A stretch of 64,000 nt of DNA, taken from assembly GCF_019799945.1 (NCBI RefSeq), contig NZ_JABGCH010000003.1, positions 124,001 through 188,000 on the forward strand. The letters are read 5' to 3'. This stretch comes from Modestobacter marinus. Its GTDB lineage: Bacteria > Actinomycetota > Actinomycetes > Mycobacteriales > Geodermatophilaceae. The notes under the pieces are model-generated. The model was not told the origin of the DNA, searched no databases, and was given only the letters and a program-made list of their open reading frames with translations. The position numbers were made by a program, and so were the translations under genes. Below, piece after piece: positions 46,439 through 57,082 of the stretch (position 1 is its first letter; every line of letters starts with the position of its first letter).

Positions 46439-48166
46439 GTGAGCGACCACCAGGCGAGCCTGCACATGACGCCCGACGAGTTCCGCCAGCACGGCCACGA
46501 GGTGGTCGACTGGATCGCCGACTACTGGTCCCGCATCGAGTCCTTCCCGGTCCGATCGCAGGTCTCCCCCGGCGACGTCCGCGCTGCCCTCCCGCCGCGG
46601 GCCCCCGAGCAGGGCGAGCCGTTCTCCGCCGTCCTGGCCGACCTGGACCGCCTCGTCCTGCCCGGCATCACCCACTGGCAGCACCCCGGCTTCTTCGGCT
46701 ACTTCCCGGCGAACACCTCCGGCCCCTCCGTCCTGGGCGACCTGGTCTCCGCCGGGCTCGGCGTGCAGGGGATGTCCTGGGTGACCAGTCCGGCGGCCAC
46801 CGAGCTCGAGCAGCACGTCATGGACTGGTGCGCGGACCTGCTGGGCCTGCCGGAGTCCTTCCGCTCGACCGGCACCGGCGGCGGCGTCGTCCAGGACTCC
46901 AGCTCCGGCGCCAACCTGGTGGCCCTGCTGGCCGCCCTGCACCGGACCGCCAAGGGCGCGACGCTCCGGCACGGCGTCCTCCCCGACGAGTACACCGTCT
47001 ACGTCTCCGCGCAGACGCACAGCTCCATGGAGAAGGCCGTGCGGATCGCCGGCCTCGGCACCGGCGCCATCCGGGTCGTCGAGGTCGACGACGACCTCGC
47101 GATGAGCCCCAGCGCGCTGCTCGCCCGGCTGGAGCGGGACGTCGCCCGCGGGTTCACCCCCGTCCTCGTCTGCGCGACGGTGGGGACGACGTCGACGACG
47201 GCGATCGACCCGCTGGCCGAGCTCGGCCCGATCTGCCGGCGCTTCGACGTGTGGCTGCACGTGGACGCCGCCTACGCCGGGATCAGCGCGGTGGCCCCGG
47301 AGCTGCGCGAGCTGCAGGCCGGCGTCGAGTGGGCCGACAGCTACACCACCGACGCGCACAAGTGGCTGCTGACCGGCTTCGACGCCACGCTCTTCTGGGT
47401 CGCCGACCGCGCCGCCCTCACCGGGGCGCTGTCGATCCTCCCCGAGTACCTGCGCAACGCCCAGACCGACGCCGGCGCGGTCGTCGACTACCGCGACTGG
47501 CAGATCGAGCTCGGCCGGCGGTTCCGTGCGCTGAAGCTGTGGTTCGTGCTGCGCTGGTACGGCGCGGAGGGGCTGCGCGAGCACGTGCGCGGGCACGTCG
47601 CACTGGCCCAGGAGCTCGCCGCGTGGGCCGCGGCCGACGAGCGGTTCGACGTCGTCGCCCCGCACCCGCTCGCGCTGGTCTGCCTGAAGCCGCGGTGGCC
47701 CGAGGACGTGGACGCCGACGTCGCGACCATGACCCTGCTGGACCGGCTCAACGACGGCGGCGAGGTGTTCCTGACCCACACGACCGTCGGCGGCGCCGCG
47801 GTGCTGCGGGTGGCCATCGGGTCGCCGCTGACCACCCGCGCGCACGTCGAGCGCGTCTGGGCGCTGCTCGCCGAGGGGCACGACTGGCTGGCCGACGACT
47901 TCGCCGAGCAGGCCCGGGAGCGTCGGGAGGCCGAGCGCCGGGCGCGGGAGGACGCCGAGCGCGCGGCGGAGGCAGCGCGCGCGGCGGAGGCAGCGCGCGC
48001 GGCGGAGGCAGCGCGCGCGGCGGAGGCGGAGCGCGCGGCGGAGGCGGAGCGCGCGGCCCAGGCCGAGCCCTCCCCCACGGTGGACACCCCCGCCGCGCAG
48101 GACGAGACCGCGGAGCAGGCCGCCGTCCAGGCGGGGCCCACCGCGGAGGCCACCTCAGCCGAGTGA
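46439..48166 (+). CDS. PLP-dependent aromatic-L-amino-acid decarboxylase-like enzyme
   Basis: A 575-aa group II decarboxylase, probably removing CO2 from an aromatic amino acid such as tryptophan or tyrosine. HWQHPGFFGYFPAN, HVDAAYAG and the PLP lysine in TTDAHKWLL (about Lys308) are present. The fold ends near residue 485. The remaining tail is charged and helical, with six 18-bp tandem repeats coding (A/E)RAAEA. The GTG at 46439 is chosen because of the -10 element seven bases upstream. Convergent with tesB, overlapping it by 12 bp. Confidence 0.9.
   Translation: MSDHQASLHMTPDEFRQHGHEVVDWIADYWSRIESFPVRSQVSPGDVRAALPPRAPEQGEPFSAVLADLDRLVLPGITHWQHPGFFGYFPANTSGPSVLGDLVSAGLGVQGMSWVTSPAATELEQHVMDWCADLLGLPESFRSTGTGGGVVQDSSSGANLVALLAALHRTAKGATLRHGVLPDEYTVYVSAQTHSSMEKAVRIAGLGTGAIRVVEVDDDLAMSPSALLARLERDVARGFTPVLVCATVGTTSTTAIDPLAELGPICRRFDVWLHVDAAYAGISAVAPELRELQAGVEWADSYTTDAHKWLLTGFDATLFWVADRAALTGALSILPEYLRNAQTDAGAVVDYRDWQIELGRRFRALKLWFVLRWYGAEGLREHVRGHVALAQELAAWAAADERFDVVAPHPLALVCLKPRWPEDVDADVATMTLLDRLNDGGEVFLTHTTVGGAAVLRVAIGSPLTTRAHVERVWALLAEGHDWLADDFAEQARERREAERRAREDAERAAEAARAAEAARAAEAARAAEAERAAEAERAAQAEPSPTVDTPAAQDETAEQAAVQAGPTAEATSAE
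47957..48064 (+). repeat. six 18-bp tandem repeats in the decarboxylase tail
   Basis: Unit GCGCGCGCGGCGGAGGCA and close variants, coding ARAAEA/ERAAEA (residues about 507-542). Copies 2-4 are identical, which suggests recent slippage. Confidence 0.9.
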
Positions 48167-49048
48167 CCGGATGAGCCCCTCCTGGGCGACCGACGCCACG
48201 TGCGTGCCGTCGCCAGCCCAGATCTGCCCGAAGCACAGCGCGCGGCCGCTGGCGGCGGCGGGGCTGTCGGTCTCGTACAGGAACCACTCGTCGGCGCGCA
48301 CGGGGCGGTGGAACCAGACGGCGTGGTCGAGGCTCGCGCCGACGACCGACCCGCCCCAGCCCCCGCCGATCCGGGTGAGGCCGGCCGAGAGCAGGGTCAG
48401 GTCGCTGACGAAGGTCAGCGCCGCCGCGTGCACCTGGTCGTCGTCGGGGAGCTTGCCGGCGACCCGGAACCACGCCCGGAAGGCGGTGTCCGGCGGGGTC
48501 CGCGGCTCGGGGTCGTACGGGTCGCGCAGATAGCGCGACTCCACCGCCCGGTTGAGCGCGCGGGCCCCCCGGTCCCGGTCGGGGTGCGCGGCGAGCACCT
48601 CGGCCAGACCCGGCAGGCCCTCCGGTCCGGGGACCTCGGGCATCGGCAGGGAGTGCTCCACCACCGCCCGCTCCCCCGCGGTGAAGTCGGCGGTCAGCGC
48701 GAAGATGGCGACGTCCTCGCCGTCGCGCGTCTGGTGCGCGAGCACCCGCCGGGTCGTGAACGAGCGCCCGTCCCGGATCCGCTCGACGACGTAGCGGATC
48801 TCCTCCTGCGGATCGCCGGGCCGCAGGAAGTACGAGTGCAGCGAGTGCACCTGCCGGTCACCCGGCACCGTGGCGTTGGCCGCGCTCAGCGCCTGCGCGG
48901 CGACCTGGCCGCCGAAGATCCGCTGCAGCGGGGTCCGCGGGGTGGTGCCGACGAACAGCCCCGGCGACCGCTCCTCGAGGTCGAGGACGTGCATCAGCTC
49001 CGCGGCGGGGGTCGGCTCTGCCCCCGGCGCCGGCTCAGCCGACGTCAC
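48155..49048 (-). CDS. tesB: acyl-CoA thioesterase II
   Basis: Double-hotdog thioesterase that releases fatty acids from acyl-CoA, 297 aa. IFGGQVAAQALSAA in the first hotdog and SLDHAVWFHRPVRADEW with GRALCFGQIWA in the second are typical of TesB. An acidic ~20-residue N-terminal extension precedes the core. GTG start overlaps the pyk stop; the 3' end overlaps the convergent decarboxylase gene. Confidence 0.94.
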   Translation of the reverse strand: MTSAEPAPGAEPTPAAELMHVLDLEERSPGLFVGTTPRTPLQRIFGGQVAAQALSAANATVPGDRQVHSLHSYFLRPGDPQEEIRYVVERIRDGRSFTTRRVLAHQTRDGEDVAIFALTADFTAGERAVVEHSLPMPEVPGPEGLPGLAEVLAAHPDRDRGARALNRAVESRYLRDPYDPEPRTPPDTAFRAWFRVAGKLPDDDQVHAAALTFVSDLTLLSAGLTRIGGGWGGSVVGASLDHAVWFHRPVRADEWFLYETDSPAAASGRALCFGQIWAGDGTHVASVAQEGLIRSLG

Positions 49049-50460
49049 GCCGGCGTCCCCACCTCGTGCACCCGGACCAGGTTGGTCGACCCGGCGGTGT
49101 TCGGCGGGCTGCCGGCCACGACGACGACCTGGTCGCCCTCGCGCAGCCGCCCGATCGACAGCAGCGAGAAGTCGACCTGCCCCACCATGTCGTCGGTGTG
49201 CGAGACCTCCGGGACCAGGAACGTCTCGACGCCCCAGCTCAGCGCCAGCCGGCTGCGCACCCGCGGGTCGGTGGTGAAGGCGAGGATCGGCAGCCGGGTG
49301 TGCAGCGCCGCCAGCCGGTGCGCGGTCTTGCCGGTCAGGGTGAACGCCGCGAGCGCCGCGACGTCGAGGGTCTCCCCGATGTCCTTGGCGGCCCGCACGA
49401 TCGCGCCGGCCCGGTGGCGGGAGGGGCGCACCAGCTGCGGCACGTGGACCTCCTCGTCCTCGACGGCGGCGATGATCCGCTCCATCGTGCGCACCGCGCC
49501 GATCGGGTACTTCCCGACCGAGGTCTCGCCGGACAGCATCACCGCGTCGGCGCCGTCCAGGACGGCGTTGGCGACGTCGGAGGCCTCCGCGCGGGTGGGC
49601 CGGGAGTTCTCGATCATGGACTCGAGCATCTGGGTGGCCACGATGACCGGCTTGTTGCGCTCGCGGGCGGCCTGCACCGCGCGCTTCTGCACGAGCGGCA
49701 CCTGCTCCAGGGCCAGTTCCACACCGAGGTCACCGCGGGCGACCATGATCCCGTCGAAGGCCTCGACGATCGCGTCGAGGTTCTCGACCGCCTCGGGCTT
49801 CTCCAGCTTGGCGATGACCGGGACCTCGACGTCCTCCTGGCGCATGATCTCGCGCACCAGCTCGACGTCCCGCGGCGAGCGGACGAAGGACAGCGCGATG
49901 AAGTCCACGCCCAGGGAGAGCGCGAAGCGCAGGTCCTCGGCGTCCTTCTCCGACAGCGCCGGGACGCTGACGGCGACGCCGGGCAGCGACAGCCCCTTGT
50001 TGTTCGAGACCGCCCCGCCCTCGAGGACGACGCACCAGACGTCGGGCCCGTCCACCTCGGCCACGGTGAGCGCCAGCTTCCCGTCGTCGATGAGCAGCCG
50101 GTCACCGACCCGGGCGTCGTTGGCCAGGTTCTTGTAGGTCGTGGAGACCCGCTCCGCGGTGCCCTCGACGTCGTCCACGGTGATGCAGATCCGGGCGCCG
50201 GTCGGCCACTCGACCGGGCCCTCGGTGAACGTGCCGAGCCGGATCTTCGGACCCTGGAGGTCGGCCAGGATGGCCACGGCGCGGCCGACCTTGTCCGAGG
50301 CGTCCCGCACCATCTGGTACGAGGCCTTGTGGTCGGCGTGCTTCCCGTGGCTGAAGTTCAGCCGGGCGACGTCCATCCCGGCGGCGACGAGCGCGGCAAC
50401 CTGCTCAGGGGTGCCGGTCGCCGGCCCCAACGTACAGACGATCTTGGCACGGCGAGACAT
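49045..50460 (-). CDS. pyk: pyruvate kinase
   Basis: Final glycolytic step, phosphoenolpyruvate to pyruvate with ATP formation, 471 aa. It begins RRAKIVCTLGPA. The catalytic loop IAKLEKPEAVENL, metal-binding VARGDLGVEL and VATQMLESMIENSRPTRAE are intact. The ATG at 50460 is chosen because it is the family N-terminus; the frame extends 11 codons further. A terminator separates it from gltD upstream. Confidence 0.97.
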   Translation of the reverse strand: MSRRAKIVCTLGPATGTPEQVAALVAAGMDVARLNFSHGKHADHKASYQMVRDASDKVGRAVAILADLQGPKIRLGTFTEGPVEWPTGARICITVDDVEGTAERVSTTYKNLANDARVGDRLLIDDGKLALTVAEVDGPDVWCVVLEGGAVSNNKGLSLPGVAVSVPALSEKDAEDLRFALSLGVDFIALSFVRSPRDVELVREIMRQEDVEVPVIAKLEKPEAVENLDAIVEAFDGIMVARGDLGVELALEQVPLVQKRAVQAARERNKPVIVATQMLESMIENSRPTRAEASDVANAVLDGADAVMLSGETSVGKYPIGAVRTMERIIAAVEDEEVHVPQLVRPSRHRAGAIVRAAKDIGETLDVAALAAFTLTGKTAHRLAALHTRLPILAFTTDPRVRSRLALSWGVETFLVPEVSHTDDMVGQVDFSLLSIGRLREGDQVVVVAGSPPNTAGSTNLVRVHEVGTPA

Positions 50461-50476
50461 GCCCTGAAAACTAGTC

Positions 50477-50527
50477 GCCCCTCCGGGGGGCACGTCGGAC
50501 GGGGTCCGTCGTGCCCCCCGGAGGGGC
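50477..50527. terminator. large hairpin between gltD and pyk
   Basis: A 17-bp perfect stem (GCCCCTCCGGGGGGCAC / GTGCCCCCCGGAGGGGC) with a 17-base loop, between the gltD stop and the pyk start. Probably terminates gltBD transcripts. Confidence 0.75.
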
Positions 50528-50532
50528 GCAGT

Positions 50533-50552
50533 CGTCCCAGACGTCTGGGACG
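50533..50552. terminator. 20-bp palindrome just after gltD
   Basis: CGTCCCAGACGTCTGGGACG is a perfect palindrome six bases past the gltD stop. It could be a second terminator stem or an operator for pyk. Confidence 0.5.
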
Positions 50553-50557
50553 GTGGG

Positions 50558-52045
50558 TCAGCGCAGCGGGACGGCGGTGGGCGTCACCGGACGCGGCAGC
50601 ATCGAGTTGCCGGTGAGCCAGCTGTCGACCGCCCCGGCAGCCGCCCGGCCCTCGGCGATCGCCCACACGATGAGCGACTGGCCGCGGCCCATGTCCCCGG
50701 CCACGAACACGCCGGGCACCGTGGACATGTACTCGGTGTCCCGGGCGACCATGCCCCGGTCGGTGAGCTTGCAGCCGAGCCCCTCGACCAGGCCGCTGGT
50801 CTGCGGCCCGGTGTAGCCCAGCGCGAGCAGCACCAGGTCGGCGGGCAGCTCCCGGGTGGTGCCGGGCACCGACTCCCGCCTGCCGTCGACCAGCCGGACG
50901 TCGGAGACCTGGAGGGCCCGCACCCGGCCGTGCTCGTCGCCGATGAAGGCGTCGGTGTTGACGGCGAACAGCCGCTCGCCGCCCTCCTCGTGCGCCGGGG
51001 AGACCCGCAGGATCATCTCGTAGGTCGGCCACGGGTTGTCCTGCGGGCGGCTGCCCGGCGCCGGCGGCTTGTAGTCCAGCTGGGCCACCGACGCGGCGCC
51101 CTGCCGGTGGGCGGTGCCCAGGCAGTCCGCGCCGGTGTCACCGCCGCCGATGATCACGACGTGCTTGCCGGCGGCGTCGATCGGCGGCTCGTCGATCTCG
51201 CCGAGGGCCTGCAGGTTGCCCCCGGGCAGGTACTCCATGGCGAAGTGCACGCCGTCGAGGTCGCGGCCGGGCAGCGGCAGGTCGCGGCCGACCGGGGTGC
51301 CGATCGCCAGGACGACGGCGTCGAACTCGCCGCGCAGCTGCTCCACGGAGATGTCGTCCGGTCCGCTGCCGCCGACGTCCACCCCGGCCACGAACCGGGT
51401 GCCCTCGGCGCGCATCTGGTCCAGCCGCCGGTCCAGGTGGCGCTTCTCCATCTTGAACTCGGGGATGCCGTAGCGGAGCAGGCCGCCGATCCGGTCGTCC
51501 CGCTCGTAGACGGTCACCTCGTGCCCGGCCCGGGTCAGCTGCTGCGCGGCGGCCAGCCCGGCCGGCCCCGAGCCGATCACGGCGACCTTCCGCCCGGTCA
51601 GCTCCGCCGGCGGCTGCGGGGTCACCCAGCCGTTGAGGAACGCCTGGTCGATGATCTCCCACTCGATCTGCTTGATCGTGACCGGTGCGTCGTCCAGGTT
51701 GAGCACGCACGCGGACTCGCACGGCGCCGGACACAGCTTCCCGGTGAACTCCGGGAAGTTGTTGGTCGCGTGCAGCCGCTCGATCGCCTCCTGCCAGTCC
51801 TCCCGGCGGGCGAGGTCGTTCCACTCCGGGATCAGGTTGCCCAGCGGGCAGCCGTGGTGGCAGAACGGGATGCCGCAGTCCATGCAGCGCGCGGCCTGCT
51901 CGCGCAGCGCGGAGACGGGGAAGACGGCGTCCTCACCGGTGTCCCGGTTAAGGTACACCTCCTTCCAGTCCAGCAGCCGCAGCTCCACGGGCCGCCGCGG
52001 CGGCATCTGCCGGTCGAACTTCAGGAACCCGGTCTGGTCAACCAC
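50558..52045 (-). CDS. gltD: glutamate synthase small subunit
   Basis: Takes electrons from NADPH to the large subunit, 495 aa. Iron-sulfur cysteines are in [14 protein letters not shown] and [11 protein letters not shown]. Nucleotide-binding motifs [13 protein letters not shown] and [13 protein letters not shown] are intact. The GTG start overlaps the gltB stop by eight bases. Confidence 0.96.
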   Translation of the reverse strand: MVDQTGFLKFDRQMPPRRPVELRLLDWKEVYLNRDTGEDAVFPVSALREQAARCMDCGIPFCHHGCPLGNLIPEWNDLARREDWQEAIERLHATNNFPEFTGKLCPAPCESACVLNLDDAPVTIKQIEWEIIDQAFLNGWVTPQPPAELTGRKVAVIGSGPAGLAAAQQLTRAGHEVTVYERDDRIGGLLRYGIPEFKMEKRHLDRRLDQMRAEGTRFVAGVDVGGSGPDDISVEQLRGEFDAVVLAIGTPVGRDLPLPGRDLDGVHFAMEYLPGGNLQALGEIDEPPIDAAGKHVVIIGGGDTGADCLGTAHRQGAASVAQLDYKPPAPGSRPQDNPWPTYEMILRVSPAHEEGGERLFAVNTDAFIGDEHGRVRALQVSDVRLVDGRRESVPGTTRELPADLVLLALGYTGPQTSGLVEGLGCKLTDRGMVARDTEYMSTVPGVFVAGDMGRGQSLIVWAIAEGRAAAGAVDSWLTGNSMLPRPVTPTAVPLR

Positions 52046-55000
52046 GGGCTGCCTCCATCACTGCTCGGTCCACGTCGGTGCCGGCGGCCTCGGCGGCCCG
52101 CTGGGCCTCCATGGCCCGCCGGTAGTCACGCGGCATGATCACGCTGAAGCGCTCGGACCACCGGCCCCAGTCGGCGAGCAGGCTCGCCGCCACGGCCGAG
52201 TCGGTGGCCTTCCGGTAGCGGACGAGGACGTCGCGCAGCCACTGGGAGCTCGGGCCGTCCAGGGCCTCGACGTCCACCAGCTCGCCGTTGACCCGGTGCC
52301 GGGCCAGGTCCAGCACGTAGGCCACGCCACCGGACATGCCAGCGGCGATGTTGCGGCCGGTGGGACCGAGGATGACCGCCTGGCCGCCGGTCATGTACTC
52401 CAGGGCGTGGTCGCCGACGCCCTCGACGACGGCCAGCGCGCCCGAGTTGCGCACGCAGAACCGCTCGCCGACCCGACCGCGCAGGAAGACCTCGCCGCGG
52501 GTGGCGCCGTAGCCGATCACGTTGCCGGCGATGACGTTGTCCTCGGCCGCGAAGCCCGCCTCCGGCGCGGGCCGGACGACGATCCGCCCGCCGGACAGGC
52601 CCTTGCCGACGTAGTCGTTGGCGTCGCCGAGCAGGGTCATCGTGATGCCCGGGGGCAGGAAGGCGCCGAAGGACTGGCCGGCCGACCCGGTGAAGGTCAG
52701 GTCGATCGTGCCCTCGGGCAGCCCCTCGCCGCCGAAGCGCCGGGTGACCATCGAGCCGAGCATCGTGCCGACGGTGCGGTTGACGTTGCGGACCGGCAGC
52801 TCCAGCGACACCGGCCGCGCGTCCAGCAGCGCGCCCTCGCACAGCTGGATCAGCGTCTGGTCCAGCGCGGCGTCCAGGCCGTGGTCCTGCTCCTTCACCT
52901 GCCGCAGCGAGGCACCCTCGGGCAGGTCCGGCACGGCCAGGACCGGCGCCAGGTCCAGCCCCGCGGCCTTCCAGTGGCCGACGGCCGGCTCGATGTCCAG
53001 CAGCTCGGCGTGGCCGACGGCCTCGTCGAGGGTCCGGAAGCCGAGCTCGGCCAGGAACTCGCGGACCTGCTGGGCGAGGAACTCGAAGAAGGTGACGACG
53101 AACTCGGGCTTGCCGGTGAATCGCTTGCGCAGCTCCGGGTTCTGGGTGGCCACGCCGACCGGACAGGTGTCCAGGTGGCAGACCCGCATCATCACGCAAC
53201 CCTCGACGACCAGCGGCGCGGTGGCGAAACCGAACTCCTCGGCGCCGAGCAGCGCCGCGACGATCACGTCCCGGCCGGTCTTCATCTGCCCGTCGACCTG
53301 CACGACGATCCGGTCGCGCAGCCCGTTGGCCAGCAGCGTCTGCTGCGTCTCGGCCAGCCCGATCTCCCACGGCGTGCCCGCGTGCTTCAGCGAGGTCAGC
53401 GCGGCGGCGCCGGTGCCGCCGTCGTGGCCGGACACCAGGACGACGTCGGCCTTGGCCTTGCTGACCCCGGCCGCGACCGTGCCGATGCCGGACTCGGAGA
53501 CCAGCTTGACGTGGATCCGCGCCTGGTCGTTGGCGTTCTTCAGGTCGTGGATGAGCTGCTTGAGGTCCTCGATCGAGTAGATGTCGTGGTGCGGCGGCGG
53601 GCTGATCAGCCCCACGCCCGGCGTCGAGTGCCGGGTGCGCGCCACCCACGGGTACACCTTGCTGCCGGGCAGCTGGCCGCCCTCGCCGGGCTTGGCGCCC
53701 TGCGCCATCTTGATCTGGATGTCGTCGGCGTTGACCAGGTACTCGCTGGTGACGCCGAACCGGCCGCTGGCCACCTGCTTGATCGAGGACCGCCGCAGGT
53801 CACCGTTCGGGTCGGCGGTGAACCGGTCGGGGTCCTCCCCGCCCTCACCCGTGTTGGACCGGCCGCCGAGCCGGTTCATCGCGATCGCCAGGGTCTCGTG
53901 GGCCTCGGCGGAGATCGAGCCGTAGCTCATCGCGCCGGTCTGGAACCGCTTGACGATCTCGCTGATCGGCTCGACCTCGTCGAGCGGGACGGCGGGACGC
54001 TCGCCGGTCTTGAGCCGGAACATGCCGCGCAGCGTCGCCGCCTCCGCGGACAGGCCGTCGACGGTGTCGGTGTAGCGCTGGAAGACCTCGTACTGCCGGG
54101 ACCGGGTGGCGTGCTGCAGCAGGAACACCGTCTCCGGGTTGAACAGGTGCACCTCGCCCTCGCGGCGCCACTGGTACTCCCCGCCGGTCTCCAGCCGGCG
54201 GTGCGCCCGCTCGGTGGGGTTCTGCGGGTAGGCCCGGCGGTGCCGCATCACCACCTCCTCGGCGAGCACGTCGAGGCCGACGCCGTCGAGGGTCGCGGAG
54301 GTGCCGGTGAAGTACTCGTCGACGAGGGCCTTGGACAGGCCGACCGTCTCGAAGATCTGCGCCATGGTGTACGAGCCGACGGTGCTGATGCCCATCTTGC
54401 TCATCACCTTGAGCACGCCCTTGCCCAGCGCCTTGACCACGTTGCGGACGGCCTGGGCGGGCTGCACGCCGGTGAGCGTGCCGGTGCGGATGAGGTCCTC
54501 GACGCTCTCGAAGGCCAGGTACGGGTTGACCGCGGCCGCGCCGTAGCCGAGCAGCAGCGCGACGTGGTGCACCTCGCGGCAGTCGCCGGACTCGACGACC
54601 AGGCCGACCTCCATCCGGGTGCGCTCGCGCACCAGGTGGTGGTGGACGGCGGCGGTCATCAGCAGCGACGGGATCGGCGCGCGCTTCTCGTCGCAGTCGC
54701 GGTCGGACAGCACGATGACCCGGGCGCCGGCCTTGATCGCCTTGCTGACCTTGGTGCGCAGGTCGGTGAGCGCCTGTTCCAGCGCCGGGCCGCCGCCGTT
54801 GACGTCGAAGTGGCCGGTGATCCGGACGGCGGCGAAACCGGGCAGGTCACCGTCGTCGTCGATGTGCAGGATCTTGGCCAGCTCGTCGTTGTCGATGACC
54901 GGGAACGGCAGGAACACCTGCCGGCAGGACGCCGGGGCCGCGCTCAGCAGGTTCTGCTCCGGGCCGAAGGTGCGCCCGAGGCTGGTGACCAGCTCCTCGC

Positions 55001-56708
55001 GGATGGCGTCCAGCGGCGGGTTCGTCACCTGGGCGAACAGCTGGGTGAAGTAGTCGAACAGCGGCCGGGAGCGGTCCGACAGCGCCGCGACGGGGGTGTC
55101 GGTGCCCATCGAGCCGATCGGCTCGGCACCGGCGGCCGCCATCGGCTGCACCAGCAGGCGCAGCTCCTCCTCGGTGTAGCCGAACAGCAGCTGCCGGCGG
55201 ACGACGGACTCGTGGCTGGGCCGGGCCCGCCGCCGCTCGGGCAGCTGGGGCAGGTGCACCAGGCCCGCGTGCAGCCAGTCGCCGTAGGGCTCGGTGGTCG
55301 CCAGCGCCCCCTTGACCTCCTCGTCGGAGACGATGCGGCCCGCGGCGGTGTCCACGAGGAACATCCGCCCCGGCTGCAGCCGGCCCTTGGCGACCACGTC
55401 GGAGGCCGGGATGTCCAGGACGCCGGCCTCGCTGGCCAGCACGACCAGGTCGTCCTTGGTGCGCCACCAGCGGCCAGGCCGCAGGCCGTTGCGGTCGAGC
55501 ACCGCGCCGATCAGCGTGCCGTCGGTGAACGCGACGCAGGCCGGCCCGTCCCAGGGCTCCATGATCGCGGCGTGGAACCGGTAGAAGGCCCGGCGGGCCG
55601 GGTCCATCTCGTCGTGGTTCTCCCACGCCTCGGGGATCATCATCAGCACCGAGTGCGGCAGCGACCGACCCGACAGGTGCAGCAGCTCCAGCACCTCGTC
55701 GAAGGTCGCCGAGTCGCTGAAGTCACCGGCGGTGACCGGGAAGATCCGCTCGAGCCCGAGCTCGCTGGCCGGGCCGGCCGGGCCGTCGAACAGCTCGGTC
55801 TCGAGCTTGGCCTCGCGGGCCCGCATCCGGTTGCGGTTGCCCTTGATGGTGTTGATCTCGCCGTTGTGCGCGATGAAGCGGAACGGGTGGGCCAGCGGCC
55901 AGCTCGGGAAGGTGTTGGTCGAGAACCGGCTGTGCACCAGCGCGATCGCGGACTCGTAGCGCTCGTCCTGCAGGTCCGGGAAGAAGGCGGGCAGCTGGTC
56001 GGTGGTCAGCATGCCCTTGTAGGTGATCGTCCGGGACGACAGCGAGGTGATGTAACAGCTGGAGCCGGCGTCCCGGGCGGCCCGCTCGACCCGCTTGCGC
56101 AGCACGAACGAGCGGCGCTCCAGGCGGGTGACGCCGTTCGGGGCGACCACGCCACCGAACGCCGTCCGGTCGGCCCGGCCGCCGATCGTCTCGGCGACGA
56201 ACAGCTGGGCGAAGTGCGGCATGACCGCCCGCGCGGTGGGGCCGAGGTCCGCGCCCTCGGGGTCGACGGGCAGCTCGCGCCAGCCGAGGACGGTGAGGCC
56301 CTCCTCGGCGGCCAGCTGGGCCACCCGGTCGACGACGGAGGCCCGCTCGGCCTCGTCGGCCGGCAGGAAGGCGATGCCCACGGCGTACTCGCCCAGCGGG
56401 GGGAGGTCGAAGTCGACGCTCGCCCGCAGCAGCGTGTCGGGCACCTGGGTGAGGATGCCCGCGCCGTCGCCGGAGTTCGGCTCGGAGCCCGCGGCACCGC
56501 GGTGGTCGAGGTTGTGCAGGGCGGTGAGCCCGGCGGCGACGATGGCCCGCGAGCGCCGACCCTGGGCGTCGGCGACGAACGCGACGCCACAGGCGTCGTG
56601 CTCGCGGGCCGGGTCGTAGAGGCCCTGCGCGGTGGGCAGGGCGGAGAACGGCACGGGGACCGCGGGGGCGGCGTGCTGGACCGGAGTGGGCACGGCGAGG
56701 TCAGACAT
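52038..56708 (-). CDS. gltB: glutamate synthase large subunit
   Basis: Makes glutamate from 2-oxoglutarate and glutamine-derived ammonia, 1556 aa. After a ~39-residue propeptide the class II amidotransferase nucleophile is Cys40 (DACGVAFV). The central and FMN-binding synthase domains ([24 protein letters not shown]) follow, then the 3Fe-4S cysteines in [13 protein letters not shown] and the C-terminal beta-helix domain with repeated GG motifs. ATG start with GGGAGAGAC directly upstream. Forms gltB-gltD. Confidence 0.97.
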   Translation of the reverse strand: MSDLAVPTPVQHAAPAVPVPFSALPTAQGLYDPAREHDACGVAFVADAQGRRSRAIVAAGLTALHNLDHRGAAGSEPNSGDGAGILTQVPDTLLRASVDFDLPPLGEYAVGIAFLPADEAERASVVDRVAQLAAEEGLTVLGWRELPVDPEGADLGPTARAVMPHFAQLFVAETIGGRADRTAFGGVVAPNGVTRLERRSFVLRKRVERAARDAGSSCYITSLSSRTITYKGMLTTDQLPAFFPDLQDERYESAIALVHSRFSTNTFPSWPLAHPFRFIAHNGEINTIKGNRNRMRAREAKLETELFDGPAGPASELGLERIFPVTAGDFSDSATFDEVLELLHLSGRSLPHSVLMMIPEAWENHDEMDPARRAFYRFHAAIMEPWDGPACVAFTDGTLIGAVLDRNGLRPGRWWRTKDDLVVLASEAGVLDIPASDVVAKGRLQPGRMFLVDTAAGRIVSDEEVKGALATTEPYGDWLHAGLVHLPQLPERRRARPSHESVVRRQLLFGYTEEELRLLVQPMAAAGAEPIGSMGTDTPVAALSDRSRPLFDYFTQLFAQVTNPPLDAIREELVTSLGRTFGPEQNLLSAAPASCRQVFLPFPVIDNDELAKILHIDDDGDLPGFAAVRITGHFDVNGGGPALEQALTDLRTKVSKAIKAGARVIVLSDRDCDEKRAPIPSLLMTAAVHHHLVRERTRMEVGLVVESGDCREVHHVALLLGYGAAAVNPYLAFESVEDLIRTGTLTGVQPAQAVRNVVKALGKGVLKVMSKMGISTVGSYTMAQIFETVGLSKALVDEYFTGTSATLDGVGLDVLAEEVVMRHRRAYPQNPTERAHRRLETGGEYQWRREGEVHLFNPETVFLLQHATRSRQYEVFQRYTDTVDGLSAEAATLRGMFRLKTGERPAVPLDEVEPISEIVKRFQTGAMSYGSISAEAHETLAIAMNRLGGRSNTGEGGEDPDRFTADPNGDLRRSSIKQVASGRFGVTSEYLVNADDIQIKMAQGAKPGEGGQLPGSKVYPWVARTRHSTPGVGLISPPPHHDIYSIEDLKQLIHDLKNANDQARIHVKLVSESGIGTVAAGVSKAKADVVLVSGHDGGTGAAALTSLKHAGTPWEIGLAETQQTLLANGLRDRIVVQVDGQMKTGRDVIVAALLGAEEFGFATAPLVVEGCVMMRVCHLDTCPVGVATQNPELRKRFTGKPEFVVTFFEFLAQQVREFLAELGFRTLDEAVGHAELLDIEPAVGHWKAAGLDLAPVLAVPDLPEGASLRQVKEQDHGLDAALDQTLIQLCEGALLDARPVSLELPVRNVNRTVGTMLGSMVTRRFGGEGLPEGTIDLTFTGSAGQSFGAFLPPGITMTLLGDANDYVGKGLSGGRIVVRPAPEAGFAAEDNVIAGNVIGYGATRGEVFLRGRVGERFCVRNSGALAVVEGVGDHALEYMTGGQAVILGPTGRNIAAGMSGGVAYVLDLARHRVNGELVDVEALDGPSSQWLRDVLVRYRKATDSAVAASLLADWGRWSERFSVIMPRDYRRAMEAQRAAEAAGTDVDRAVMEAARG

Positions 56709-57082
56709 GTCTCTCCCGTCGTCGGCTGTCCGCGGCGGTCGGGCGTCCGGGACGCGGGGCCGTTCGCTGGTGCGGAGGGTCAGGGACCCCGCCGGGTGGT
56801 CAGAGCGGGTGGGCGGTGCAGGGAGGACCGGTGGGTCCGACGGGTGGGTCAGCAGCGGAGGGGACGGACCCGGTACGCGCCCGTCCCGGCCTCCATACCC
56901 GTGCTGCCGGGCGGCCTCACGGGTCGGTCGTGCTCGGGGCAGCGCTGGCCCGGTTCCGACGTCGCCGACCGACCGGGATCACCGGTCAGCCGACGACGAG
57001 CGTACACAGCGACGTCACCGGCGCGACACGGCGATCCGGTGTCGCGCATGTCTCTCCTGGCGGCCGCCGGGGGGCCGGTCGG
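56709..57082. other. 374-bp intergenic region between gltB and lgt
   Basis: No gene seen. Near lgt it holds a hairpin (57021-57047). The rest should carry the gltB promoter and leader. I found no GlnR box with convincing match, no riboswitch that I recognise and no open frame with plausible coding bias. Confidence 0.6.
57021..57047. terminator. terminator after lgt
   Basis: A 9-bp perfect stem (GCGCGACAC / GTGTCGCGC) with a nine-base loop, about 36 bp past the lgt stop on the minus strand; the likely end of the trp-lgt transcript. Confidence 0.6.

Noticed and set aside
56709-57020. GlnR-type nitrogen box or glutamine riboswitch before gltB
   Set aside because: GTGAC-n6-GTGTAC near 57000 lacks the AAC half, and nothing matched a riboswitch core that I know.
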